From assembly GCA_011322365.1 (NCBI GenBank), contig DRNA01000068.1, forward strand, positions 1 to 36,511: a stretch of DNA of 36,511 nucleotides, written 5' to 3'. The DNA is from Aeromonadales bacterium. GTDB lineage: Bacteria > Pseudomonadota > Gammaproteobacteria > Enterobacterales > GCA-002770795. Shown here in pieces: positions 1-9,828 of the stretch. A program made the translations under genes and the position numbers. How positions within the stretch are numbered: the first letter of the stretch is position 1; each line of letters begins with the position of its first letter. The notes under the pieces were generated by a model, which worked only from the letters and a program-made list of their open reading frames with translations, was not told the DNA's origin and searched no databases.

Positions 1-78
1 AATTAAGCTGGTTTGATTCAAAGTAGCTGTTTTCTGCTTTGACAAAGATTTCATGCCATTGCTGATAATTAAACTCAT
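1..78 (-). CDS. ftsW: FtsW N-terminus (partial, cut by window edge)
   Basis: An ATG at 78 overlaps the murD stop in an ATGA arrangement and opens a frame that stays open for all 26 codons to the window edge. The visible peptide begins MSLIISNGMKSLSKQ and is a polar cytoplasmic lead, with no membrane segment reached yet. In gammaproteobacterial dcw clusters ftsW (septal peptidoglycan glycosyltransferase, SEDS family) follows murD directly. The identification therefore rests on position and start overlap, not on any FtsW motif. Confidence 0.55.
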   Translation of the reverse strand, partial: MSLIISNGMKSLSKQKTATLNQTSLI

Positions 79-1466
79 GCCGCCACCCGCCTGACAGCAC
101 TGGCAAACTGTTGACCACGCTGTTCAAAATTCTGAAACATATCAAGACTTGAACAGGCTGGTGATAATAATACAAGACCATTATCTGGCGCTATTTCTGC
201 TGAAATTTCTACAGCCTTTTCCAGAGTAGATACATCAATTATGCGGACATTTTTTATCAGGCGACCAATCGAAGGGCCATCTTTTCCCAAGGTGATTAAT
301 GTAAATACATGCCGTTCAATATTTTTTACAAGCGGTGTTAAATCTGCATTTTTGGCATCGCCACCCACAATTAAAATAATTTTTCCAGAAAATTGTGTTG
401 CAAAACTTTCCAGAGCAGCAACGGTAGAGGCTACATTTGTAGCCTTTGAATCATTGATCCATAACACCTGCCCGGAAGTTATAATTTTTTCACAACGATG
501 AGGTAAGCCGGCATACTTTTTCAGTACCTGTTGCAGCCTGATTTTATTATTACCCATTAGTGAAAATCCGGCACCCTCGACTAAAGCCAGCGATGCCAGA
601 ATATTAAGCCAGTTATGTTGTCCACTTAATGCAACTTCAGATAAGGCCATCCATGGCTTACTGCCGACTGAATCGTTTAAATGAATAAAAATAAAGTAGT
701 TGTTTTTGATTTTTCTAATGGAAAAATCGCTCATTTCATCCATTCCAAAATGAACTATTTTTTTTACTTTGGGTAATTCCCAATGATTATTCTGGGGTAC
801 TACAGCAATAGTATTCTCATGCAGGATGCTCAGTTTTGAATGTTGATATTGTTTAAATGAATCATAACGATCCAGATGATCCGGACTGATATTTAATACT
901 GTAGCAGCAACAGGTCGTAATGAGGTTGTTGTATCTAACTGGAATGATGATAACTCCAGCACAATATAATCCAGTTCTGAGTATTGTATCTGCTCTTTAG
1001 TAAACTGGGAGTTGGAAAGTAATTGCAACACTGGGGTGCCGATATTTCCAGCCATTGCCACACTAACTCCCAGAGAGGTTAATAATTTTTGAGTTAATTC
1101 TGTAACAGTACTCTTACCATTGGAGCCAGTTACACCAATCACCGGCACATGGTTGCAACGAGCAAAAATCTCAATATCACCTATAATTTCTGCACCCTTT
1201 TCTCGGGCGCTAACCAGCACTTCTTCTCTGATATCTACACCAGGTGACAGGATGATCGAGCCCGCATTTTCAACAACTGGATGTTGCAGAGATCCGGTAA
1301 TTATTTCTACCTGAGGATAAGTCTCTTTTGCTTTTTTCAAGAAAGGTGGTTGCGGTCTGGAATCGACTACAGTACAGGAAATGTTTTTTTCAGACAGAAA
1401 TTGCAGGCAGGCGAAACCGGTCTTACCCAGACCGATTATCACTACAGGTTGCCGCAATTTTAACAT
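75..1466 (-). CDS. murD: UDP-N-acetylmuramoyl-L-alanine--D-glutamate ligase MurD
   Basis: This cytoplasmic ATP-dependent ligase adds D-glutamate to UDP-MurNAc-L-Ala, the second amino-acid step of peptidoglycan precursor synthesis. At 463 residues it is near the usual MurD length. It opens with a Rossmann-like nucleotide site (GLGKTG, residues 12-17) that binds the UDP-sugar. The Mur-ligase ATP loop GSNGKST lies at 114-120. The central domain has the family NISPDHLDRY stretch, and the C-terminal domain has the LPHRCE and NDSKATN motifs typical of MurD. The start lies 2 bp after the mraY stop and the stop overlaps the ftsW start, so it is an internal gene of the dcw operon. No lesions are visible. 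Confidence 0.97.
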   Translation of the reverse strand: MLKLRQPVVIIGLGKTGFACLQFLSEKNISCTVVDSRPQPPFLKKAKETYPQVEIITGSLQHPVVENAGSIILSPGVDIREEVLVSAREKGAEIIGDIEIFARCNHVPVIGVTGSNGKSTVTELTQKLLTSLGVSVAMAGNIGTPVLQLLSNSQFTKEQIQYSELDYIVLELSSFQLDTTTSLRPVAATVLNISPDHLDRYDSFKQYQHSKLSILHENTIAVVPQNNHWELPKVKKIVHFGMDEMSDFSIRKIKNNYFIFIHLNDSVGSKPWMALSEVALSGQHNWLNILASLALVEGAGFSLMGNNKIRLQQVLKKYAGLPHRCEKIITSGQVLWINDSKATNVASTVAALESFATQFSGKIILIVGGDAKNADLTPLVKNIERHVFTLITLGKDGPSIGRLIKNVRIIDVSTLEKAVEISAEIAPDNGLVLLSPACSSLDMFQNFEQRGQQFASAVRRVAA

Positions 1467-1468
1467 GC

Positions 1469-2551
1469 TTATCTTACCTTCAATGTAGCCAGACCCACTA
1501 ACACCAGGATTAAAGTAATAATCCAGAATCGCACAATAACTCTCGGTTCCGGCCAGCCTTTTAATTCAAAATGATGATGCAATGGTGCCATTCTAAAAAT
1601 TCGTTTTCCGGTTAACTTAAATGAAGCCACCTGCAATATTACAGACAGGGTTTCCACCACGAATACACCGCCCATAATAAAAAATGTTAATTCCTGACGA
1701 ACCATGACTGCGATAATACCAAGTGCAGCACCCAAACCTAATGACCCCACATCACCCATAAAAACCTGGGCTGGATAGGTATTAAACCAGAGAAAACCCA
1801 GTCCAGCACCAGCGATGGCACCACAAATCACTACCAGCTCTCCCGTGCCTGGAATAAAAGGAATAGAAAGGTATTCTGCAAATTTTGCATTACCGGTGGC
1901 ATAGGCGAAAACACCCAAAGCACCCGCAACCATAACTGTCGGCATAATAGCCAGACCATCCAACCCATCGGTTAAATTCACTGCATTACTCGAACCCACA
2001 ACCACCAGATAAGTAACAAAAATAAAACTTACGCCCAATGGAATAGCCACTTCTTTAAACACCGGAACAATAAGTTCCAGTTCGGCGGGTATCGTTGCAC
2101 TGTGATAAAGATAAAATGCAGCAACCAATGCAATGACTGATTGCCAGAAAAATTTCCAGCGTGAAGCCAAACCCTTAGGATCTTTTTTTACCAGTTTTTT
2201 GTAATCATCAATCCAGCCCACAACCCCGAAACTCATGGTTGTTAACAATGCAACCCAGACATAATGATTCGTCAGGTTACTCCATAGCAATACACTCAAC
2301 ATAATGGATAACAAAATCAGTGCGCCACCCATTGTCGGCGTACCGGCTTTGGTCAAATGAGACTGAGGCCCATCATCCCGTACGGTTTGTCCGATCTGGT
2401 AATGACTTAATTTTTTTATCATTGCCGGCCCTATTAATAAAGCCATCAATAATGCAGTCAATACACCTAAAATTGCCCTGAGGGTTAAATAATGAAAAAC
2501 ACCAAAAAATGACCAATACTGAGTTAAATAATCGGTTAACCACAACAACAT
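1469..2551 (-). CDS. mraY: Phospho-N-acetylmuramoyl-pentapeptide-transferase MraY
   Basis: This polytopic inner-membrane enzyme moves phospho-MurNAc-pentapeptide from UDP to undecaprenyl phosphate, making lipid I. Family signatures are clear: the cytoplasmic DDYKK stretch, [25 protein letters not shown] and the C-terminal [10 protein letters not shown] histidine motif. About ten hydrophobic helices are spread over the protein. I chose the ATG at 2551, giving 360 residues as in E. coli, because the peptide [13 protein letters not shown] aligns with the usual N-terminus. It also overlaps the murF stop as TAATG, with GGAG eight bases upstream. An in-frame ATG at 2560 would add only three residues and cannot be excluded. 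Confidence 0.96.
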   Translation of the reverse strand: MLLWLTDYLTQYWSFFGVFHYLTLRAILGVLTALLMALLIGPAMIKKLSHYQIGQTVRDDGPQSHLTKAGTPTMGGALILLSIMLSVLLWSNLTNHYVWVALLTTMSFGVVGWIDDYKKLVKKDPKGLASRWKFFWQSVIALVAAFYLYHSATIPAELELIVPVFKEVAIPLGVSFIFVTYLVVVGSSNAVNLTDGLDGLAIMPTVMVAGALGVFAYATGNAKFAEYLSIPFIPGTGELVVICGAIAGAGLGFLWFNTYPAQVFMGDVGSLGLGAALGIIAVMVRQELTFFIMGGVFVVETLSVILQVASFKLTGKRIFRMAPLHHHFELKGWPEPRVIVRFWIITLILVLVGLATLKVR

Positions 2552-4014
2552 TACAGACACTCCTCTTTTATTTTATTTTTATTTATTAAGGTGCGATCTG
2601 CATCTAGTAAAGATTGAACAATCTTTTCCATTTTTGCAGCTCTTGAACCTTTAATGAGAATGGTGCTTTTATTGTCCAGCTCTTTTTCTAAACTTTTAAC
2701 TAATTCATCGCTACTTTCAAATACATAGTTTTGATGTGAATTTTTATTACCATTTTTCTCCTGGTATTTATAAAAAACATTACTCGCTTCACTCGCTAAA
2801 TCTCCCAGAGTATAAATTGCATCAACACCATGGCTGTAAGCATATTTTCCACATTGCTCATGTAGTGACTTTTCATCAGATCCTAGTTCACCCATATTGC
2901 CTAAAACCAGAATTTTTCTTTTCGAAAAACTTGCAAGATAATCTATAGCTGCTCTGACTGAAGCTGGATTAGCATTGTAACTGTCATCAATAACTAACCC
3001 GCCATTTTTTGTTGGATGGGAATTTAATCGCCCAGGGATCTCGGCCATATTTTCCAGGTATTTAACACGCTCATTTGCATCAAAACCAGCAGCAATTACT
3101 CCGGTGATGGCCAATAACGCATTGAGAACATTATGTTGTCCTGAGAGTGAAAGTCTCACCGCAATTTTTGCTTTAGTACTACAGTAATTAAAAGACGTGG
3201 TCTGTTGATGAGCCTGGATATCCTCTGCCCAGACATCAGCACCCTCACCTGCATTCAGAGCAACTCGGATAAGGTCTCGATCCGCTGCCGCAGATACTAA
3301 AACAGGGAGGCTTTTAATATCCGCATTAACTATAGCAATCCCTGACTCTGAAAGACCTGAGAATAATTCTGCTTTGGCATTAGCGATGCCATTAAGATCA
3401 TTAAAACCTTCCAGGTGAGCTTCTGCCACCTGTGTAATAATACCAATATCCGGTACAGCAATATCACAGAGGGCTTTGATTTCACCTGCAGCATTAGCAC
3501 CCATTTCAACAATGGCAACAACGTCTTCTGGTGATTCATTAAACAAAGTTAATGGTAATCCTATGGCATTATTAAAATTCCCTTTGGTGGCACAAATTTT
3601 TATATCTTCATGTAGCATGGAAAACAACATTTCTTTGACTGTGGTTTTCCCCACACTCCCGGTTATGGCAATAGTCTGACTTTTATTTTCATTTATATCT
3701 GCTTCAGACTGACAGAATTGGTGCCAATGAGCGGCTAATTTTCCGAGTGCAACAATGGTATCTTTTACTTCCAGGGAGTACACCCTTTGGTAAGGTGCTA
3801 CCGAATCTTCTTTTGAAACTAATGAGGCTACGGCACCACGGGAAAAGGCCTGATCAATAAAATCATGCCCATCAAAATCTTTTCCAGTCAAAGCAACAAA
3901 TAAATCACCTCTACGAGTTGAACGACTATCAGTACTGATACCGGTAATCAGCTGATCTTCACCCTGGAAAGGCTGAGAAAATATCTGAAAAATTTCTGAA
4001 AGCCACATGCGCAT
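2551..4014 (-). CDS. murF: UDP-MurNAc-tripeptide--D-alanyl-D-alanine ligase MurF
   Basis: This ATP-dependent ligase adds D-Ala-D-Ala to UDP-MurNAc-tripeptide, completing the soluble pentapeptide precursor. The N-terminal substrate-binding domain contains the STDSR stretch. The ATP loop GSVGKTT is at residues 119-125, followed by [12 protein letters not shown] and VEMGAN, which are typical of MurF. The C-terminal domain has [14 protein letters not shown] and the [10 protein letters not shown] signature. It has 487 residues, slightly longer than the E. coli enzyme. The ATG at 4014 overlaps the murE stop as TAATG, and its own stop overlaps the mraY start, so the genes are probably translationally coupled. 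Confidence 0.97.
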   Translation of the reverse strand: MRMWLSEIFQIFSQPFQGEDQLITGISTDSRSTRRGDLFVALTGKDFDGHDFIDQAFSRGAVASLVSKEDSVAPYQRVYSLEVKDTIVALGKLAAHWHQFCQSEADINENKSQTIAITGSVGKTTVKEMLFSMLHEDIKICATKGNFNNAIGLPLTLFNESPEDVVAIVEMGANAAGEIKALCDIAVPDIGIITQVAEAHLEGFNDLNGIANAKAELFSGLSESGIAIVNADIKSLPVLVSAAADRDLIRVALNAGEGADVWAEDIQAHQQTTSFNYCSTKAKIAVRLSLSGQHNVLNALLAITGVIAAGFDANERVKYLENMAEIPGRLNSHPTKNGGLVIDDSYNANPASVRAAIDYLASFSKRKILVLGNMGELGSDEKSLHEQCGKYAYSHGVDAIYTLGDLASEASNVFYKYQEKNGNKNSHQNYVFESSDELVKSLEKELDNKSTILIKGSRAAKMEKIVQSLLDADRTLINKNKIKEECL

Positions 4015-5597
4015 TATGCAGCCTCCTTTAATATTTCTTTTACCACATCTCTATCAGAAAACGGCAGAGTTTTACCCGCCACCAATTGATAATCTTCATG
4101 ACCTTTTCCCGCAATTAAAATAGTATCACCAGTATCTGCACTGGCTATGGCTTCAGCAATAGCCTGATAACGATCACGAATAACGCGAGTATGGTCTTTA
4201 TGTTTTATGCCAGTTAAAATATCCTTAATAATGCTATCACCGTCTTCAAAACGGGGGTTGTCGTCAGTGACAATAATCTCATCGGCTGTTTTTTCAGCAA
4301 CTGCCGCCATAAGCGCTCGTTTCCCACTATCCCTGTCACCACCACAACCAAATACACACCATAATTTACCCTGACAATGAGTTCTTAATGCGGTTAGCGC
4401 TTTCAATAATGCATCCGGTGTATGCGCATAATCAACGACTACAACTGGCCTGTTTTTCTCGATAAAAACTTCCATACGACCTGGAACTGCAGCTATATTG
4501 TGAATTTCAGAAACAATGTTTTCCCAGGAAAAATTCAGACAACCCAAGATTGATACTACAGCCAGCACATTAGATAAATTAAACTGTCCTAGCAAAGGAA
4601 TGTTAATCTCTGCTTCTCCCCAGGGAGTCTGTAGTAAAAACTGCTGCCCGGCTGGTAATATTTTTAACTGGCTTGCAATAACTTCTTCATAAGGATAAGA
4701 CTGTTCTTTACTATTATTCATTCCATCGGCTCTATTTTTCTCAGCCATTACTTCTGTTTTATCTGCAATTGAATAAACAATTTTCCTTGCCTGTATCGAA
4801 TTATCCTGAATCAACGTTCGTGCAAATTCATCATCTTTATTAAGCACTGCATATTTGGCTGCATAATCGGTAAATAAAGATCGCTTCACCTGAGCATAGG
4901 ATTCCAGACTATGGTGATAATCCAGATGATCTCGACTCAGGTTGGTCAACACTACGACATCAAATTGCAAACCAGCTACCCGTCCCTGATGCAGAGCATG
5001 TGACGATACTTCCATGATAAGATGTCCGGCTTTTCTCTCAGCGACTTCTGCGAAGGTTCTGCGTATGGTGAGTACATCAGAAGTCGTGTTCATTGAGGTT
5101 TTTAATTTACCCGCAAGTCCATTGCCCAAAGTTCCCATCTGTCCGCATTGACCCGTTATTCGGCTGATAATGTCTGCTGTTAACTGACAGACCGATGTTT
5201 TACCATTGGTGCCTGTAACACCAACAAGTTTTAATTTTTTTGCTGGATAGTCATAAAAATAATCTGCTAATTTTGCTAATTGTAAAACGAGATCATCTAC
5301 ACAAATCCAGGGAATATCCAGCAAAGACAGAATGTTAGACTGTTGCTCCGTTAACCCTTTGGCTTCACAAATAACCGCACAGGCTCCAGCATCAGATGCC
5401 TGTTGAATATACTCTCTTCCATCAGCACTCGAACCTGGAATAGCAATAAAAATCTTACCTTTAATTTCATCTTGAGAATTTAATGACAGTCCAGAGCATT
5501 CAACAGCATTTTCCGGACTCTCGTTGATATTTCCGGAAGTATTCTTCACAGCATTTAATTGAGTGCACAGATCATTAAAGTCAGGGAACTTTTTCAT
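4014..5597 (-). CDS. murE: UDP-MurNAc-L-Ala-D-Glu--meso-diaminopimelate ligase MurE
   Basis: This ligase adds the third stem-peptide residue to UDP-MurNAc-L-Ala-D-Glu. The ATP loop GTNGKTS is at residues 129-135 and the family stretch NLSRDHLDYH follows. The DNPR motif at 446-449 is the known specificity signature for meso-diaminopimelate, as opposed to lysine-type enzymes. GKGHE at 497-501 is also typical. At 527 residues it is somewhat longer than E. coli MurE; the extra length appears to lie in a charged stretch around residues 270-300. The start overlaps the ftsI stop as ATGA. Confidence 0.97.
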   Translation of the reverse strand: MKKFPDFNDLCTQLNAVKNTSGNINESPENAVECSGLSLNSQDEIKGKIFIAIPGSSADGREYIQQASDAGACAVICEAKGLTEQQSNILSLLDIPWICVDDLVLQLAKLADYFYDYPAKKLKLVGVTGTNGKTSVCQLTADIISRITGQCGQMGTLGNGLAGKLKTSMNTTSDVLTIRRTFAEVAERKAGHLIMEVSSHALHQGRVAGLQFDVVVLTNLSRDHLDYHHSLESYAQVKRSLFTDYAAKYAVLNKDDEFARTLIQDNSIQARKIVYSIADKTEVMAEKNRADGMNNSKEQSYPYEEVIASQLKILPAGQQFLLQTPWGEAEINIPLLGQFNLSNVLAVVSILGCLNFSWENIVSEIHNIAAVPGRMEVFIEKNRPVVVVDYAHTPDALLKALTALRTHCQGKLWCVFGCGGDRDSGKRALMAAVAEKTADEIIVTDDNPRFEDGDSIIKDILTGIKHKDHTRVIRDRYQAIAEAIASADTGDTILIAGKGHEDYQLVAGKTLPFSDRDVVKEILKEAA

Positions 5598-7393
5598 TGC
5601 CTGACTCCTTTTTTTATTCTGTTGTGCGCAAATTGGGGCTTGCTGATTTTATCGGGCGGCACATCCAGCCAACGCAAACTTCTTTCTAATATTGCCGAAA
5701 AAACCGGAGCAGAAACGTCACCTCCATAATATTCATCACCTTTGGGGTTATCCACCATCACTACAACTGCGAGTCTGGGATTGGTTATGGGGGCGATACC
5801 AGCAAATATGGCAATATAATCATCACTGTATCCTCCAGATTTAGCTTTGAGAGATGTCCCGGTTTTACCAGCAACACGATAACCTGCCACCCTGGCTCTG
5901 GTTCCCGTACCACCATCTTCCAGCACATGTTCCATCATGCGTAATACACGATCAGTGACTGATTTGTTTGCAATTTTTTCTGCAGGTACAGGTTTGTCCT
6001 GTCGTAAAAAACTAATGGGTCTTAATTGGCCGCCAGAACCCAGCACAGAATAAGCCCTGGCCAATTGTAGTGCAGTAACGCTTACACCATAACCATAAGA
6101 AAGTGTCGCTTTGTCAATGTCAGACCAACGGACTTTATCTTTAAAAAGTCCACTATTTTCACCGGGAAAACCGGAGCCGGTATCCATGCCAAAACCCAGT
6201 TGATAAAATACATCCAGAAATTGCTCTGTCGGTAGAGCCAATGCCATTTTGGTCACACCAACATTGCTGGATTTTTTTATAATGTCGGATACAGAAAGCA
6301 AACCATAATTATGATCGCGACCAACCCAGTAACCGTTAACTTTCATTGGGCGAGTATCAATCAGGGTTCGGGCATTAAATTTTCCACTTTCCAGTGCAGC
6401 CATCGCCGTAAAAGGCTTAAAGGTTGAACCCGGCTCGAAGGTATCGGTTACTGCTCGATTTCTAAGTGCTTTTATATTGAGATTTTTTCTGTTATTCGGA
6501 TTATAGGAAGGTTGATTTACCATCGCTAAAACTTCACCGGTTTTCACATCAAGTACAATCGCTGATGCCGCAGTAGCATGTACTCGTTCAAATTCTTTTT
6601 TAAGTTCAACATAAGCAATGGTCTGAATTCTGGCATCGATACTTAAGGCTATGTTTTTACCATTTTTCGGAGCTTTTAAAATTTCTCTGGCCTCAATTAC
6701 ATTTCCCAGCAAATCACGATGAACCAGAACCTGGCCGGCTTCACCCTGCAATATCTTGTCATACGCATTTTCTATACCTTCCAGACCTTTACCATCAATA
6801 TTGGTAAAGCCCAGCACATGAGAAAAAACTTCACCGGCAGGATAAAAACGACGGGACTCAGCCAACAGATGTACTCCAGGTATTTTTAAGGCTTTAACTA
6901 CCTGAGATTGCTGCTGATTGATATGCCTTTTTAAATAGACAAATCTTTTAGACGATTTTGACTTAATCCAACCAGTCAGTTTTTGAGGCTTTTCTTTCAC
7001 CAGATGTGCTAACTGCTTCCATGCCGGGCTGGAAAAAATTTGTGTTTCATCTTCAGTTGAAGTTAACATTTGCACCGGGTCGATCCAGATTGAATTAGAG
7101 GGTATGCTGATAGCCAGTTCTTCGCCATGTCTATCAGTAATAGTTCCTCTTGAGGCATCCAGTCTACTTAGTCGCTTAATTCTGGCATCACCTTCACCTT
7201 TTAAAAAATCCGCATTCCAGATTTGAACATAGCCCGCTCTGACTAAAATGGCTGTTGGTAATAATGAAAGTATCACAACGAAAAATATAAATCGTCCACG
7301 CAGAAAAACAGGATTATTATTATCCTGTTTTTTACTGGCTCTCTGTTTTACCATTGTTTGAGCCAGGCGCTGTGTTTCATCGAAACCTTTCAT
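5594..7393 (-). CDS. ftsI: Division-specific peptidoglycan transpeptidase FtsI (PBP3)
   Basis: FtsI is the septal D,D-transpeptidase that works with FtsW and the FtsQLB complex. It has a short cytoplasmic tail, one membrane anchor (about residues 33-53), a pedestal domain, and a penicillin-binding transpeptidase domain. All three active-site motifs are intact: STFK at 323-326 (catalytic serine S323), SSN at 375-377 and KTGT at 510-513. The full length is 599 residues, against 588 in E. coli. It follows ftsL after a 76-bp gap in which I see no further gene or clear terminator, and it overlaps murE by four bases. Confidence 0.97.
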   Translation of the reverse strand: MKGFDETQRLAQTMVKQRASKKQDNNNPVFLRGRFIFFVVILSLLPTAILVRAGYVQIWNADFLKGEGDARIKRLSRLDASRGTITDRHGEELAISIPSNSIWIDPVQMLTSTEDETQIFSSPAWKQLAHLVKEKPQKLTGWIKSKSSKRFVYLKRHINQQQSQVVKALKIPGVHLLAESRRFYPAGEVFSHVLGFTNIDGKGLEGIENAYDKILQGEAGQVLVHRDLLGNVIEAREILKAPKNGKNIALSIDARIQTIAYVELKKEFERVHATAASAIVLDVKTGEVLAMVNQPSYNPNNRKNLNIKALRNRAVTDTFEPGSTFKPFTAMAALESGKFNARTLIDTRPMKVNGYWVGRDHNYGLLSVSDIIKKSSNVGVTKMALALPTEQFLDVFYQLGFGMDTGSGFPGENSGLFKDKVRWSDIDKATLSYGYGVSVTALQLARAYSVLGSGGQLRPISFLRQDKPVPAEKIANKSVTDRVLRMMEHVLEDGGTGTRARVAGYRVAGKTGTSLKAKSGGYSDDYIAIFAGIAPITNPRLAVVVMVDNPKGDEYYGGDVSAPVFSAILERSLRWLDVPPDKISKPQFAHNRIKKGVRQ

Positions 7394-7469
7394 TAACTAC
7401 AACCTTTCATCTCATCTTTTAAGCTGATACTTATTCATTTTTGTTTAACTTTTTAATATTTACCTTTAA

Positions 7470-7778
7470 TCATTTAAGAATGGTTTCCCTATCTGCAGTT
7501 ACCGGTATCATTTTCAGTCGTTCTCTTGCCAGTTGTTCTATACGTGAATGTTCTGCTAACGACCGATGTTCCAGACGTAATTTTCGCCATTCAATTTCCA
7601 GTTTTTTCTGTTGACCGATCAATCGGGCAAGCTGAGCATTCAATTCACGGTTCTGCTGAGAGGCCCAGGTCACTCCAATTCCACTGATGGTTAAAAAAGT
7701 GACCAGTAGCACAAGCACCCAATGTGTACGGAACAGATCATACGCAATAAGTCGTATTAAACTTTGTGGTTTTTTCAT
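7470..7778 (-). CDS. ftsL: Cell division protein FtsL
   Basis: This small bitopic protein has 102 residues, with a cytoplasmic N-terminus, one hydrophobic segment (about residues 18-38, VLVLLVTFLTISGIGVTW) and a periplasmic coiled coil rich in leucine and charged residues. It ends in the RERLKMI stretch often seen in FtsL. FtsL pairs with FtsB and FtsQ to recruit and activate FtsWI at the septum. The sequence is weakly conserved in this family, so the call leans on topology, size and its place between rsmH and ftsI. Confidence 0.9.
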   Translation of the reverse strand: MKKPQSLIRLIAYDLFRTHWVLVLLVTFLTISGIGVTWASQQNRELNAQLARLIGQQKKLEIEWRKLRLEHRSLAEHSRIEQLARERLKMIPVTADRETILK

Positions 7779-7843
7779 GTTATTAACTCCCTCTTTATAC
7801 CAACATCACTGCTTTAGTTAATCGTCTAACCTTCACTGTTAAT

Positions 7844-8779
7844 TTATATCGCCCTTTTTTCAGCAATTCTGAGTACTGCGCTGCGTGCTCTCGGATTATT
7901 GCGGATCTCGTCTTCGGTTGCCTTGATACCTTTACTCAGACCTTTTAACGGCCCTGTTTGTGTTTCAGTTATCGGGATTTCCCGAGGAATTTTCTGTCCA
8001 CGGGTTTGATCGCGAATAAATCTTTTCACTATTCGGTCTTCCAGCGAATGAAAACTGATTACTGATAATCGTCCTTTAGCTGACAGCACCTCTATCGACG
8101 ACTCCAATACCTGTTCAATTTCATCCAGTTCATTGTTTATTTCAATGCGAATAGCCTGAAAACTTCGTGTTGCAGGATGCTTGTTTTTATCTTTTTTTGG
8201 CACAGCCGCTTCAATAATATTGGCTAACTGGTGCGTCGTTTCTATCGCCTGACTTGCTCTTTCGCTAACAATCGCTTTAGCGATACGCCGGCTAAACCGC
8301 TCTTCACCATATTTCCACAATACCTGTGCAATATCTTTTTCATCAGTTTCTGCAATCCATTGACCGGCACTGATACCGCTCGAAGTGTTCATACGCATAT
8401 CCAGAGGGCCATCTCTTAAAAAACTGAAGCCTCTTTCGGCAATATCCAGCTGTGGCGATGAAACCCCTAAATCCAGTAAAATACCATCCACTTTTCCAAG
8501 CTTATCCCTAGCTGCCATAATCTTGCCTAAATTTGCAAATGAATCGTGAATGATTTCAAAACGATTATCACTGGCAAATTCCTCTTTGCCAAAGGCAACC
8601 GCTTCAGGGTCACGATCAATAGCAATGAGCTGACCATTTTTATCCAGTTGCTGCAAGATGGCACGGGAATGGCCTCCGCGCCCAAAAGTTGCATCAACAT
8701 AAAAACCGCCGGCTTTAATAGCCAGCGCATCCACCGCCTGTTTTAGTAAAACCGATTGGTGAGCTGCTAAGGTATTCAT
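7844..8779 (-). CDS. rsmH: 16S rRNA (cytosine-1402-N4)-methyltransferase RsmH (MraW)
   Basis: RsmH methylates N4 of C1402 in the 16S rRNA decoding centre using S-adenosylmethionine; RsmI, also in this window at 12320-13228, methylates the 2'-OH of the same nucleotide. The sequence opens with HQSVLLKQAVDAL. The SAM-binding loop is VDATFGRGGHS (about residues 28-38), followed by LLDLGVSSPQLD and, near the C-terminus, VISFHSLEDRIVKRF. The length of 311 residues matches the family. The start lies 2 bp after the mraZ stop. Confidence 0.97.
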   Translation of the reverse strand: MNTLAAHQSVLLKQAVDALAIKAGGFYVDATFGRGGHSRAILQQLDKNGQLIAIDRDPEAVAFGKEEFASDNRFEIIHDSFANLGKIMAARDKLGKVDGILLDLGVSSPQLDIAERGFSFLRDGPLDMRMNTSSGISAGQWIAETDEKDIAQVLWKYGEERFSRRIAKAIVSERASQAIETTHQLANIIEAAVPKKDKNKHPATRSFQAIRIEINNELDEIEQVLESSIEVLSAKGRLSVISFHSLEDRIVKRFIRDQTRGQKIPREIPITETQTGPLKGLSKGIKATEDEIRNNPRARSAVLRIAEKRAI

Positions 8780-8781
8780 TA

Positions 8782-9237
8782 CTAAAAGGACAAATCAGGT
8801 AATTGTTCAGAATCCAGAGACTGATCCGTCACCAGTGCCAGATCATCCTCAATTTGTGAATTCCATTGAGCTTCATCCCAGATCTGAAAAGAACGACCAT
8901 TACCCACCAGAAATAGATGTTTTTCCAAACCCACAAGCTGTCTTAACGAGGGAGGTACAAGAAAGCGACTATTTTTATCAAGCTCAATATCAGTAGCATG
9001 GCCCAGCAAGATATGCTTAATAGCACGATGCTGTCGATTGGTACTTGATAAACCTGCTAATTTGGTTTCCAGAGATTCCCATTCAGGAATTGGGAACAAC
9101 AGTAAGCAGGGGTCGAATAAATCTTTGGTGACAACCATAGAACCGGCGCATTCCACGACAAGTTGCTCACGATACCTGGCAGGCATAGCGATACGACCTT
9201 TCGCATCCAGATTAATTGCATTTGCGCCTCGAAACAC
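8782..9237 (-). CDS. mraZ: Transcriptional regulator MraZ, GTG start
   Basis: MraZ is a double SpoVT/AbrB-fold DNA-binding protein that, in E. coli, represses its own dcw promoter. It has 151 residues, beginning MFRGANAINLDAKGRIAMPARYR, and a second repeat around HATDIELDKNSRFLVPPSLRQ. The start codon is GTG, preceded by a GGGGAGG ribosome site nine bases upstream. It is the first gene of the dcw operon, and matching direct repeats occur at its promoter (9303-9339), which supports autoregulation. Confidence 0.96.
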   Translation of the reverse strand: MFRGANAINLDAKGRIAMPARYREQLVVECAGSMVVTKDLFDPCLLLFPIPEWESLETKLAGLSSTNRQHRAIKHILLGHATDIELDKNSRFLVPPSLRQLVGLEKHLFLVGNGRSFQIWDEAQWNSQIEDDLALVTDQSLDSEQLPDLSF

Positions 9238-9302
9238 TCTTTACAGCCTCCCCAGCCTGTTTCATTATCATTACTACCGTTTGGTATCAATGAATGGATA
9301 GT

Positions 9303-9339
9303 GATCCATTTTATGTCACTTTGATCCACTATATGACAC
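9303..9339 (-). promoter_or_regulatory. MraZ operator: four repeats at 10-bp spacing
   Basis: Read on the minus strand, the elements GTGTC, GTGGA, GTGAC and ATGGA follow one another, each separated by five bases, giving an exact 10-bp period. In E. coli MraZ binds TGGG-type repeats with five-base spacers upstream of its own gene. The first unit overlaps the -10 hexamer and the rest lie around and after the predicted transcription start, a suitable place for repression. Confidence 0.75.
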
Positions 9340-9367
9340 TATAGGTAGTCAAGCCACCTACTGTCAA
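9338..9367 (-). promoter_or_regulatory. Sigma-70 promoter of the dcw operon
   Basis: On the minus strand there is a perfect -35 TTGACA (9362-9367), an 18-bp spacer and a -10 TATAGT (9338-9343). Transcription would start near 9331, about 95 bases before the mraZ GTG. Confidence 0.75.
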
Positions 9368-9828
9368 GGCTTTCAGTGATAATTTTGGGGGAATTCTTCC
9401 TTATAACACAACGACTTAGCTAAATATTCTGAGAATATTTGAAATTGAAAATAACTATTAAAATTAAATCACAGTGTTACAGAATAAAGTTAAAGTAAAG
9501 TCTTAGAAGTTAATGAAAAAAGGTGAATTTGGTCACAAAAACGGGATTTTTAAGTCAGTTAAATAATATAGAATTAAAGCACTCATTATACAACGAGTGC
9601 TTTAATGGATGAAAATGTTAATTTACGCACTACGCCTTGTAGTTTGACTATGAAATGAAGACTTACCAGCTTATGGTATCATTCTTGTTGTTCAGAAGAA
9701 GATATTTTAAAGCTAATGCCTAATGGAATGGCCACAAAATAAAACTGATTTTAGAGATGCAGGCAGTGAACATATAAGCCATTTAATTCCTCTATTTCTT
9801 GATTTTTAAAAATATTATTTGACACCTC
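9368..9828. other. Intergenic stretch without a clear gene
   Basis: Between the dcw promoter and the operator of the next gene I see no convincing coding sequence. The stretch contains one perfect inverted repeat (9573-9606) and, on the plus strand, a 28-codon open frame from the ATG at 9724 without a ribosome site, which could be chance or gene debris. It is clearly AT-rich. Confidence 0.5.
9573..9606. repeat. Perfect 12-bp inverted repeat
   Basis: ATTAAAGCACTC (9573-9584) and GAGTGCTTTAAT (9595-9606) are exact reverse complements around a ten-base centre. No T-run follows on either strand, so it is not a typical intrinsic terminator. It could be a weak transcription barrier, a regulator site or a scar of an inserted element. 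Confidence 0.6.

Noticed and set aside
9057-9329. Minus-strand 90-codon frame overlapping mraZ in another phase
   Set aside because: It overlaps the clear mraZ coding sequence and its promoter and has no recognisable features.
9724-9810. Possible gene fragment (28 codons) upstream of the membrane/XRE pair
   Set aside because: No ribosome site and no recognisable domain; such a short frame is expected by chance in AT-rich DNA.
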